Shown one piece after another: positions 57,052-64,000 of a DNA stretch of 64,000 bases (position 1 is the stretch's first letter; each line of letters starts with the position of its first letter). The position numbers and the translations under genes are program-made. The notes beneath the pieces were generated by a model. That model made no database searches. It was given only the letters and a program-made list of their open reading frames with translations, and had not been told where the DNA came from. The stretch lies in assembly GCA_937873715.1 (NCBI GenBank), contig CALMYJ010000031.1, positions 62,001 to 126,000 on the forward strand. Direction: 5' to 3'. The stretch is from an uncultured Chitinophagaceae bacterium. GTDB taxonomy: Bacteria; Bacteroidota; Bacteroidia; Chitinophagales; Chitinophagaceae.

Positions 57052-57059
57052 TACATTTG
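57052..57059 (+). promoter_or_regulatory. Candidate -7 box upstream of queA
   Basis: TACATTTG matches TAnnTTTG exactly. It lies 113 bases before the queA ATG, so the leader would be about 105 bases. TTTG at 57037-57040 is too close to be the -33 element. Confidence 0.35.
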
Positions 57060-57172
57060 CACTCTTAAAATCATGCCGTAACATGATAAGTGCCCGGCAA
57101 AAAAGGGCTACATATCCCTGTAAAATATTACAGTACAAGGCATGTGTTCTACTTTAAAAACTACAGCTACAC

Positions 57173-58222
57173 ATGAAATTAAGCCAGTTCAGGTTTGACC
57201 TCCCTCTGAACCTCATTGCCCAAAACCCCGCCAAAAAAAGAGAAGACAGCCGCATGATGGTAGTGCACCGCAGCACAGGCAAAATTGAGGACAGGCATTT
57301 CCGCGACATCATGGATTACTTCGACGACAAAGACGTAATGGTGGTAAACAACACCAAGGTTTTTCCTGCCCGTATGTACGGCCGCAAGGAAAAAACCGGC
57401 GCCAAAATAGAAGTATTCCTGCTGCGTGAACTTAACCGCCCTAACCGTCTTTGGGATGTTATTGTTGACCCTGCCCGTAAAATAAGGGTAGGCAACAAAT
57501 TATACTTTGGCGATAACGACGAACTGGTAGCCGAAGTGATTGACAATACCACCAGTCGTGGCCGTACCATCCGCTTTTTGTGGGATGGCACTGAGGAAGA
57601 TTTTAGAAAGATGCTGGAATTTATGGGTGAAACACCCCTGCCTAAATACATCAAGCGCAAGCCTGATGAGGAAGACAGGGAGCGCTACCAAACGGTATAT
57701 GCCAAGCACGAAGGCGCAGTAGCTGCTCCAACAGCAGGCCTGCACTTTAGTAAAGAGCTTATCAAACGCCTCGAAATAAAAGGGGTGCGTTTTGCCGAAA
57801 CAACTTTGCATACCGGCCTCGGTACCTTCCGGCCTATTGAGGTGGAAGACCTGAGTAAACATAAAATGGATGCAGAATATTATGCCATTGACGAAACCGC
57901 CTGCAATATTGTAAACAAAGCAAAGATGGATGGCAAGCGTATCTGCTCGGTGGGTACTACCACCATGCGTTCGCTGGAGTCGTCGTTTACCGCACAAAAA
58001 CTCTTGAAGCCCTCCGAAGGCTGGACGAATATGTTTATCCACCCACCTTATAATTTTTCGATAGCCGATTCGCTGGTTACTAATTTTCACCTGCCTAAAA
58101 CCAGCCTGCTGATTATGACCTGTGCCTTTGGCGGTTACGACCTGGTGATGGAAGCCTACAAAAAAGCCATAAAAGATAAATACCGTTTTTTCAGCTATGG
58201 CGATGCCATGCTGGTGGTATAA
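57173..58222 (+). CDS. queA: tRNA preQ1(34) S-adenosylmethionine ribosyltransferase-isomerase
   Basis: Transfers the ribosyl part of SAM to preQ1 in tRNA to give epoxyqueuosine. The 349-residue length is normal. Family features are [70 protein letters not shown] and [22 protein letters not shown]. It is transcribed alone and ends in a clear terminator. queE, an earlier pathway gene, also lies in the window. Confidence 0.97.
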   Translation: MKLSQFRFDLPLNLIAQNPAKKREDSRMMVVHRSTGKIEDRHFRDIMDYFDDKDVMVVNNTKVFPARMYGRKEKTGAKIEVFLLRELNRPNRLWDVIVDPARKIRVGNKLYFGDNDELVAEVIDNTTSRGRTIRFLWDGTEEDFRKMLEFMGETPLPKYIKRKPDEEDRERYQTVYAKHEGAVAAPTAGLHFSKELIKRLEIKGVRFAETTLHTGLGTFRPIEVEDLSKHKMDAEYYAIDETACNIVNKAKMDGKRICSVGTTTMRSLESSFTAQKLLKPSEGWTNMFIHPPYNFSIADSLVTNFHLPKTSLLIMTCAFGGYDLVMEAYKKAIKDKYRFFSYGDAMLVV

Positions 58223-58246
58223 CTGTTTAATATTATCATTTTATTG

Positions 58247-58276
58247 AGCCCCTGTAAATGGGGCTTTTCTTTTTTT
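58247..58276 (+). terminator. Rho-independent terminator of queA
   Basis: AGCCCC and GGGGCT form a stem around TGTAAAT, followed by a long T-rich run (TTTCTTTTTTT). It starts 25 bases past the queA stop. Confidence 0.85.
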
Positions 58277-58367
58277 ATAATTGTATAAATGGTATTGCAT
58301 TTGCTATTGGATTAGTCTATTTTGCCCATCCCAAATACCAAAATAATAAACTTTAAAAAATTGTTTT

Positions 58368-58988
58368 ATGAAAAAAATTATCTCTGCGTTAGCAGTAGCA
58401 GCAATGCTGTCCTGCATACCGGCAAAAGTTGGTGATGCATTAACAGAAAAAGAAAAACAAACCGCCATACAGTTTTTAACCGTTGCCGAGCAAAATATCC
58501 TGGCGGCTGTTGCAGGCTTAACTGAAGCCCAATTAAAATTTAAGCCCGAAGAAGATAAGTGGAGCATTGAAGATAACCTGAAGCATATTGCAACAACCGA
58601 AATATCACTCTGGCAGTTTACGAATGGTGCTATCACTGCACCGGCCAACCCGGAAAAAAGAGCAGATATTAAAATGACCGACGAGCAGGTAATGAAAAAC
58701 GTGGCAGACCGCAGCACCAAGGTAAAAACCATGCCTGAAATGGAACCTCAAAACACCCCCTACACATCGGCCGAAGCAGCCCTTGCTTCTTTTAAAGAAA
58801 ACAGGGCAAAGCTGATAACCTATGTTAAAGATACCAAGGCCGATATACGCAATCATGTAGCTATATTGCCTTTTGGCAGTTTTGATTGTTACCAGATGAT
58901 CCTGTTTATTGGCGCACATAGTAACCGCCATTTACAGCAGATTAACGAGGTGAAAGCGCATCCCGATTTCCCGAAAGTAGTACGGTAA
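58368..58988 (+). CDS. DinB-superfamily protein, exported
   Basis: A 206-residue four-helix-bundle protein with a likely signal peptide or lipoprotein signal (LAVAAMLSC, Cys16). DinB features are WSIEDNLKHIATTEISLW with a metal-ligand His, and GAHSNRHLQQINEV with two more, giving the usual three-His site. DinB-fold proteins include metal-dependent thiol transferases, and the substrate here is unknown. The exported form is less common than the cytoplasmic one. It is bracketed by terminators on both sides, so it is monocistronic. Confidence 0.88.
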   Translation: MKKIISALAVAAMLSCIPAKVGDALTEKEKQTAIQFLTVAEQNILAAVAGLTEAQLKFKPEEDKWSIEDNLKHIATTEISLWQFTNGAITAPANPEKRADIKMTDEQVMKNVADRSTKVKTMPEMEPQNTPYTSAEAALASFKENRAKLITYVKDTKADIRNHVAILPFGSFDCYQMILFIGAHSNRHLQQINEVKAHPDFPKVVR

Positions 58989-59002
58989 CCATCAACCACT
59001 CC

Positions 59003-59026
59003 TCCTCCCGTTGCGGAGGATTTTTT
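59003..59026 (+). terminator. Rho-independent terminator of the DinB-like gene
   Basis: TCCTCC and GGAGGA form a 6-bp stem around CGTTGC, followed by six Ts. It lies 14 bases past the stop codon. Confidence 0.8.
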
Positions 59027-59054
59027 ATGCCATTTTTTGTACGGGCATAGGCAT

Positions 59055-59062
59055 TACTTTTG
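59055..59062 (+). promoter_or_regulatory. Candidate -7 box of the DUF3109 gene
   Basis: TACTTTTG matches TAnnTTTG exactly and ends eight bases before the ATG at 59071, so the leader would be only a few bases. A TTG at 59037-59039 lies 15 bases upstream, slightly closer than the usual spacing. Confidence 0.45.
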
Positions 59063-59070
59063 CACTCGGT

Positions 59071-59655
59071 ATGATAGCAATAGATAATAAACTGGTAAGC
59101 GACGATTTGATTGAAGAGCAGTTTGTATGCGACCTCAGCAAATGCAAGGGCGGCTGCTGTGTAGATGGCGATGCCGGCGCTCCACTGGCACAGGATGAAC
59201 TGGCCCGGATAGATGAAGTGTATGATGCCGTACTGCCTTACCTGGATGCAGCGAGCATTGCCGAACTGCAAAAGCAGGGCCGCTATGTTTACGATAAACA
59301 TTTTGGCTGGGTAACTCCCACCATCAACCACAGTATATGTGTGTATGGCATAAAAGATGAAAACGGAATTGTAAAATGTGGTATAGAGCAGGCTTATATT
59401 GATGGCAAAGTGCAATGGAAAAAGCCGATAAGCTGTCATCTTTTCCCTGTTAAAACAAAAATGAGCCGGGATGGTAAAACCGAATTTGTAAACTACCAGC
59501 CACGGGAAGATTTGTGTAAAGCCGCCTGCAGCCTCGGCAAAAAACTAAAAGTGCCCGTATATGTTTTTTTAAAAGAAGCACTGGTACGCAAGTATGGGTT
59601 GCAATTTTATGAAGCCCTGGAATCCACCGCTGCATACCTGCAAAAAAATAAGTAA
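59071..59655 (+). CDS. DUF3109 family cysteine-rich protein
   Basis: A 194-residue protein with a cysteine cluster, CDLSKCKGGCC (about 20-30), and later CGIEQAY, SCHLFPVKT and LCKAACSLGKK. The cysteines probably bind an iron-sulfur cluster or zinc, as in the related YkgJ/CxxCxxCC proteins. ATG 59071 gives the usual start MIAIDNKLVSDDLIEEQF; the open frame further upstream runs into a terminator. The beta-lactamase gene starts 38 bases after its stop and may share the transcript. Function unknown. Confidence 0.9.
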   Translation: MIAIDNKLVSDDLIEEQFVCDLSKCKGGCCVDGDAGAPLAQDELARIDEVYDAVLPYLDAASIAELQKQGRYVYDKHFGWVTPTINHSICVYGIKDENGIVKCGIEQAYIDGKVQWKKPISCHLFPVKTKMSRDGKTEFVNYQPREDLCKAACSLGKKLKVPVYVFLKEALVRKYGLQFYEALESTAAYLQKNK

Positions 59656-59692
59656 AGCCCAATTCAACATTATTCAAATTCAACAACAGTTC

Positions 59693-60550
59693 ATGCAACT
59701 CATTCATGTATTTACAGCCCTGCGCCGCCACCCACGTTCACCCGGTATTATTTTTTATTTTTTAGTACTTTTTTCCCTTGCATCCTGCTCTGTTAATAAA
59801 GCCAATATCGACAATAGCCTGGAGCAATATTTTAAGGAAAAAAATGTAGAAGGTTGTTTTACCCTGTACAATAATGCCGATGGTAAGATAACGGTGTATA
59901 ATATGCGGCTGGATACCACAAGGTTTACCCCTGCATCTACTTTCAAAATTGTAAACTCACTCATAGGGCTTGAAACCAACCGGGTAACCGACGAAAAAAT
60001 GCTGATACCCTGGGATGGCATTACCCGTGAGGAAGAAGCGTGGAACAAAGACCTTACTATGGAGCAGGCATTTAAAGTAAGTGCTGTACCTTATTACCAG
60101 GAACTGGCCCGGCGAATTGGAAAAGATACCATGCAGTACTGGCTGGATACGCTTAGTTATGGCAATAAACTCATTGGCAACAGGATAGATAGTTTTTGGC
60201 TTGATAACAGTTTGAGAATTTCACCCGATGAACAATTAGGGTTGGTAAAACGCCTGTATTTCGACCAGTTACCTTTTCAAAAAAGAACACAGCAAATTGT
60301 ACGGGATATGATGCTGCAGGAGGATAATACACTCTACAAATTATCGTACAAAACAGGCTGGGGTATTGATGAACAGCAAAATAACATTGGCTGGGTAACA
60401 GGCTGGATTGAAGAAAATGGCCACCCTTATTTTTTTGTAAGCCTAATTAAATACCCGTTTAGTGATACGGCTATAAATATGGTAAACACAAGGCTGGAAA
60501 TAACGAAAAATATTCTGCGGCATCTTGGCTTTTTCGAAGGTAAAATGTAG
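59693..60550 (+). CDS. Class D (OXA-type) beta-lactamase lipoprotein
   Basis: A 285-residue protein. The N-terminal signal ends in the lipobox LASC (Cys32), so it should be membrane-anchored. All class D landmarks are present: STFK with Ser82 as nucleophile and Lys85 as the likely carboxylated lysine, SAV (130-132), YGN (156-158), WLDNSLRIS, and KTG (220-222) in SYKTGWG. It should hydrolyse beta-lactams in the periplasm. ATG 59693 gives the signal peptide; upstream frame extension overlaps the DUF3109 gene. No mobile element is nearby, which suggests a resident chromosomal gene. Confidence 0.93.
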   Translation: MQLIHVFTALRRHPRSPGIIFYFLVLFSLASCSVNKANIDNSLEQYFKEKNVEGCFTLYNNADGKITVYNMRLDTTRFTPASTFKIVNSLIGLETNRVTDEKMLIPWDGITREEEAWNKDLTMEQAFKVSAVPYYQELARRIGKDTMQYWLDTLSYGNKLIGNRIDSFWLDNSLRISPDEQLGLVKRLYFDQLPFQKRTQQIVRDMMLQEDNTLYKLSYKTGWGIDEQQNNIGWVTGWIEENGHPYFFVSLIKYPFSDTAINMVNTRLEITKNILRHLGFFEGKM

Positions 60551-60650
60551 CAATCGCATAAATAATGCCGGGGTTTGAATTAAGATTGTTTTCACAGTAT
60601 ACCACCACAAATGCAGCTTACTTTGCGGCAAATACAAATGCAGGGCAACT

Positions 60651-62294
60651 ATGTTTCACTTTGAGCATCCATACTGGTTACAGGCACTGGCAGCCTTGCC
60701 CGTGATGGGGATGCTGTATATATGGTTGTTGCAATGGAAGAAGCGTACGGTAAAAAAAATTGGCGACGACAATATGGTACGCCGCCTGGTGCAGGATTAC
60801 AGTTCCCGGAAATTTTTTAGAAAATTTTTACTGGTAGCCATTGCTTATACAGCAGGCGTAATAGCATTGGCCAACCCACGTTTGCCCGGCGCCGCTACTG
60901 CCGAAAAGCGCAGCGGTATTGATGTTATGATAGCACTTGATGTAAGCCGCAGTATGCTGGCGCAGGATATCAGCCCTTCCCGGCTGGAAAGGGCAAGACA
61001 AATGATTTCCAGGCTGGTAGAAAAACTCAATGGCGACAGGATAGGCCTGGTGTATTTTGCCGGGAGGGCCTATTTGCAAATGCCTTTAACAAACGATAAT
61101 GCAGCGGCCAAAATGTTTTTAGCTGCCGCCTCTCCCGATGCCGTACCCGTGCAGGGAACCGTTATTGGCAATGCTTTGCAACTGTGCTATGCCGCTTTTA
61201 ACAGCACCGAAAAAAAATATAAAGCTGTAGTACTTATTAGCGATGGGGAAGATCATGATGAGGGTGCCATCAAAACAGCGAAAGCAATGGCGGATGAAGG
61301 TATAATTATTCATTGTATCGGCGCTGGTACTACAACAGGCGCTGCCATACCCGACGGAACAGTCGGCAATTTTAAAAAAGATGCCTCCGGTAATACCGTT
61401 ATTACAAAACTGGATGAAAGCGTATTAAAAACCGTAGCCATTAAAGCCAATGGTATGTACCAGCCACTCCATACTGCCGATGAAACGGCCACTGCCATTT
61501 ATAACCGGTTGCAGCAAATGGAAAAGCACAGCACTACGGCCGGTGGTTCTGTACAGTACAGCAGTTTATACCAGTGGTTTGTATGGCTTGCCATCCTGCT
61601 CCTTGTATTTGAAATTTTTGTTTCAGAAAAAATAAGCAAAACGGCAAAGCCTGTTGCCGGCAAGTTGGCAACTATTGTACTGCCGGTACTGTTTTTTTGT
61701 ACAATGCCTTTAGCTATCAAGGCACAAAATGCCGGGACATATATCCAGCAGGGCAATGCAGCCTACAGCGAGGGCAGGTACGATGATGCAGCAGATAAGT
61801 ACAACAAAGCAACACTTAAAGATACAGCCAGCACTAAGGCATGGTACAACCTGGGTAATGCATTGTATAAAAGTGGCCACCCGGAAGAGGCTTTACAGGC
61901 CTACGACGCAGCAATTTCAAAAGATACTGCAGCAGCCGATAAGGCCGCCACCTGGTATAATAAAGGCGTAGTGTTGCAAAACAATAAAAAGCTGCCGGAA
62001 TGTATTGAAGCGTATAAAAATGCCCTCCGCCTCAACCCTAATGACGAAGATGCCCGGCTTAACCTGCAAAAAGCTTTGCAACAGCAACAACAGCAACAGC
62101 AACAACAAAAGCAGCAGCAAAACAAAAAAGACCAGCAGCAGCAGCAAAATAAAAAGCAGCAGAAACCTGCTGCCATGCCCAAAAAAGAAGCCGAGGAAAA
62201 GCTGAAAGCCCTGCTGCAGCACGAAAAAAACCTGCAGGAAAAATTGCGCCGTATGGAGGTAAATGCACCCGAGCGTCCTGAAAAAGATTGGTGA
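60651..62294 (+). CDS. BatB-BatC fusion: VWA domain, two membrane segments, TPR and poly-Gln tail
   Basis: A 547-residue protein. Transmembrane segments near 8-27 and 58-75, then a von Willebrand A domain (about 88-270) with the metal site DVSRS (97-101), another membrane segment near 306-325 (BatB layout), a hydrophobic stretch near 342-358, TPR repeats at about 360-470 (BatC layout: WYNLGNALYKSGHPEEALQAY), and a Gln/Lys-rich tail (about 478-520). Bat proteins are linked to stress tolerance and usually come as separate batB and batC genes with batA and batD. Neither batA nor batD lies beside it here. Confidence 0.88.
   Translation: MFHFEHPYWLQALAALPVMGMLYIWLLQWKKRTVKKIGDDNMVRRLVQDYSSRKFFRKFLLVAIAYTAGVIALANPRLPGAATAEKRSGIDVMIALDVSRSMLAQDISPSRLERARQMISRLVEKLNGDRIGLVYFAGRAYLQMPLTNDNAAAKMFLAAASPDAVPVQGTVIGNALQLCYAAFNSTEKKYKAVVLISDGEDHDEGAIKTAKAMADEGIIIHCIGAGTTTGAAIPDGTVGNFKKDASGNTVITKLDESVLKTVAIKANGMYQPLHTADETATAIYNRLQQMEKHSTTAGGSVQYSSLYQWFVWLAILLLVFEIFVSEKISKTAKPVAGKLATIVLPVLFFCTMPLAIKAQNAGTYIQQGNAAYSEGRYDDAADKYNKATLKDTASTKAWYNLGNALYKSGHPEEALQAYDAAISKDTAAADKAATWYNKGVVLQNNKKLPECIEAYKNALRLNPNDEDARLNLQKALQQQQQQQQQQKQQQNKKDQQQQQNKKQQKPAAMPKKEAEEKLKALLQHEKNLQEKLRRMEVNAPERPEKDW
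62079..62165 (+). repeat. CAG/CAA-rich low-complexity tract encoding poly-glutamine
   Basis: A run of CAA/CAG codons with interspersed AAA/AAC codes for the Gln/Lys/Asn-rich tail of the BatB-BatC fusion. The mixed codons suggest a tract prone to slippage in units of three. Confidence 0.85.
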
Positions 62295-62326
62295 GATAAC
62301 CTATCTTTACTGCCTCAAAATAATTT

Positions 62327-63118
62327 ATGCGAATTATACAATCAGCACTGCTACTTACAGCCTGCACCATTTGCTTTTACTCCTGCATTGATACCGAAGA
62401 ATATATTGAAGTGCATGATGATAACAGTGGGGTGTATACCATAAAAATGGATATGGGAAAAATGCTGGAACTGGCCAGCCAGTTTGGCGGGCAGGGGAAT
62501 GCATCACAAAAGCCCATGCCTAATTTAGATACAGTTATTTTATTTAAAGATGCGGTGGCTGCATCCGGTAAGTTAACGGCCGCAGAAAAGGAATTGTATA
62601 AAGATGGTTCATTTAAAGTTACCATCGATTCGGCCAGAAATGTGTTCCGCATAGCGGTTTCCTGCCCGTTTAAGCAAATTAGCCAGTTACCCGAAATAAA
62701 AGACAACTTGTTCAATATGGTTGAAAAGCTGGGCATCAATGATGTGGTAGAGGGTAAATCGAAAAAAGGGGATAAAAACAGTGAGCTCTCCCTGCTGGAT
62801 AAAGATGTAAGTGAAACTGTAAACCCTACTTCAAAAGGCTACCAATTTACTGCTGTGCCCGGTAAAATTGCTAATATCAACAAGAGTACAGATACCAACC
62901 TGCTGGCTTCGGATTCCATCATGCAGATGATGCAGCAGATGACCATGTTTACTGGAGATATGACCCTTACAACTGTGATAAAGCTACCCCGTTCCGTAAA
63001 AACAATCACCAATAAAAAGGCTGAACTTTCGGCAGACAGGAAGCTGATAACGCTTGTAAATACTTTAACCGATTTGATCGAAAAGCCTGAAGACGGAGCG
63101 TATGAACTGGAGTATTAA
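62327..63118 (+). CDS. Hypothetical lipoprotein
   Basis: A 263-residue protein with a lipoprotein signal (LTACTICFYSCID, lipid Cys near residue 19). The mature part has an N-terminal VHDDNSGVYTIKMDMGKMLELASQFGG and later KGYQFTAVPGKIANI and TLTTVIKLPRSVKTITN. No family was recognised. It starts 32 bases after the Bat fusion gene and is followed by a terminator, so the two likely form an operon. It may be an accessory envelope protein. Confidence 0.75.
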   Translation: MRIIQSALLLTACTICFYSCIDTEEYIEVHDDNSGVYTIKMDMGKMLELASQFGGQGNASQKPMPNLDTVILFKDAVAASGKLTAAEKELYKDGSFKVTIDSARNVFRIAVSCPFKQISQLPEIKDNLFNMVEKLGINDVVEGKSKKGDKNSELSLLDKDVSETVNPTSKGYQFTAVPGKIANINKSTDTNLLASDSIMQMMQQMTMFTGDMTLTTVIKLPRSVKTITNKKAELSADRKLITLVNTLTDLIEKPEDGAYELEY

Positions 63119-63161
63119 TACCAGTGATTTTTGTTCAACAAAATAATACAGGTAAATCAGC

Positions 63162-63188
63162 AGCAGGGCCAAACAACCCTGCTTTTTT
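63162..63188 (+). terminator. Rho-independent terminator after the lipoprotein gene
   Basis: AGCAGGG and CCCTGCT form a 7-bp stem around an eight-base loop, followed by TTTTT. It lies 43 bases past the stop and before ispG. Confidence 0.85.
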
Positions 63189-63218
63189 GTTGTTACTTTG
63201 CAACACATTTATACCACT

Positions 63219-64000
63219 ATGCAGTTGTATTGCGAATCGTTAACAAGCTATAAGCGGCTTAAAACAAGAGAAGTAAATATCGGCGGTTTGTTGCTGGGCA
63301 ACGGCCACCCCATACGGGTACAAACCATGACGACAACCGATACCATGGATACGCTGGCTACTGTAGAGCAATCTATTCGTTGCATCGAAGCCGGTGCCGA
63401 ACTGGTGCGTATTACCGCCCCATCCAAAAAAGAAGCAGAAAATCTTTTAAACATAAAAAACGAACTGCGCCGCAGGGGATACAGTACTCCCCTGGTGGCA
63501 GATATTCATTTTACCCCCAATGCAGCCGAAATAGCCGCCCGTATTGTAGAAAAAGTGAGGGTGAACCCTGGCAATTATGTAGACAAGAAAAAGTTTGAAC
63601 AGATTGAGTACACCGATGCTGAATATGCAGAAGAAATTGAACGCATCCGGGAGCGTTTTACGCCATTGGTAAAAATTTGTAGGGAATATGGAACGGCCAT
63701 GCGTATTGGCACCAACCACGGCAGCCTAAGCGATCGTATCATGAGCCGCTATGGGGATACGGCCAATGGTATGGTGGAAAGTGCCATGGAATTTTTACGC
63801 ATAGCACGGGCAGAGGATTATCACAATATTGTACTGAGTATGAAAAGCAGTAATCCGCAGGTAATGGTGCAGGCTTATCGCTTATTGGTACAGCACATGA
63901 CGAATGAGTTTGGCGAATGTTATCCCCTGCACCTTGGCGTTACCGAAGCCGGTGATGGGGAGGATGGACGGATAAAATCGGCTATCGGTATCGGAGCCCT
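63219..64000 (+). CDS. ispG: 4-hydroxy-3-methylbut-2-en-1-yl diphosphate synthase, C-terminus cut by window edge
   Basis: Penultimate enzyme of the MEP isoprenoid pathway, an iron-sulfur protein. The visible 260 codons cover the N-terminal TIM barrel: REVNIGGLLLGNGHPIRVQTMTTTDT, AGAELVRITAP, PLVADIHFTPNAA, VRVNPGNYVD, MRIGTNHGSLSDRIM and LGVTEAGDGEDG. This is the form with a large inserted domain, shared by Bacteroidota and plants. The cluster-binding C-terminal part lies beyond the right edge. The start MQLYCESL fits the family. Confidence 0.96.
   Translation, partial: MQLYCESLTSYKRLKTREVNIGGLLLGNGHPIRVQTMTTTDTMDTLATVEQSIRCIEAGAELVRITAPSKKEAENLLNIKNELRRRGYSTPLVADIHFTPNAAEIAARIVEKVRVNPGNYVDKKKFEQIEYTDAEYAEEIERIRERFTPLVKICREYGTAMRIGTNHGSLSDRIMSRYGDTANGMVESAMEFLRIARAEDYHNIVLSMKSSNPQVMVQAYRLLVQHMTNEFGECYPLHLGVTEAGDGEDGRIKSAIGIGA

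Noticed and set aside
61901..62222. Minus-strand frames rich in Cys, Leu and Phe
   Set aside because: They are antisense shadows of the CAG/CAA tract in the Bat fusion gene.
1..64000. tRNA, rRNA, tmRNA, insertion sequences and phage genes
   Set aside because: All gaps were read for such genes and none was seen; no transposase or integrase motif was found on either strand.

Overview
The window looks like a chromosomal stretch of a member of the Bacteroidota, most likely the Chitinophagaceae. The reasons are a SusC/SusD pair, type IX secretion (T9SS) sorting domains of both A and B type, a PorE-like OmpA protein, a Bacteroidota-type IspG, and -7 boxes matching TAnnTTTG with almost no Shine-Dalgarno sites. 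No tRNA, rRNA, CRISPR array, transposase or phage gene was seen. Both edges cut a gene: glmS on the left (C-terminus missing) and ispG on the right (C-terminus missing).

Layout. 1-4 kb (minus): glmS, then an ECF sigma factor / anti-sigma / putative adhesin operon. 4.1-5.9 kb (plus): a secreted histidine phosphatase and a DUF2130 nuclease-like protein. 5.9-7.8 kb (minus): OxyR with its two redox cysteines, a BCP-type peroxiredoxin and a protein that is little more than a T9SS sorting domain. A candidate small RNA with a terminator lies upstream of oxyR. 8.1-9.1 kb: an unknown secreted protein and a DUF3467 protein. 9.2-14.9 kb (minus): a SusC-SusD-DUF1735 uptake operon without an enzyme. 15-18 kb (minus): two exported barrel-like proteins, one with helix-hairpin-helix motifs. 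18-23 kb (plus): folD, queE (with a decayed duplicate of its own tail), a PorE-like protein and dprA. 23.2-24.0 kb: a frameshifted orphan gene between short direct repeats. 24-29.4 kb: nhaD, a DNA glycosylase, an EI24 membrane protein, an RsmI-like methyltransferase, a small membrane protein and an M28 peptidase. 29.8-33.2 kb (plus): malic enzyme fused to a phosphotransacetylase domain, and an unknown protein.

33.2-40.8 kb (minus) is one giant gene for a 2,522-residue T9SS type B protein built from about 17 Ig-like repeats and 15 repeats of about 52 residues, seven of them nearly identical. 41.3-44.4 kb (plus) is a three-gene run encoding a class I glutamine amidotransferase, an ATP-grasp-like protein and a CHAD-like protein; this is the best candidate here for an undescribed biochemical system. 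44.5-50.7 kb (plus) encodes a 2,085-residue alpha-2-macroglobulin-like protein with a CxEQ thioester motif and a SusC-type TonB plug segment embedded in it, the most striking single protein. Then follow fbp (minus), an aspartate kinase (plus), a 1,221-residue TraB/GumN protein (minus), queA, a DinB-like protein, a DUF3109 protein, a class D beta-lactamase lipoprotein, a fused BatB-BatC protein, a lipoprotein, and ispG.

The region is mostly housekeeping metabolism (cell-wall precursor, folate, queuosine, isoprenoid, gluconeogenesis, aspartate family) mixed with cell-envelope and secretion genes. The envelope genes carry most of the novelty.
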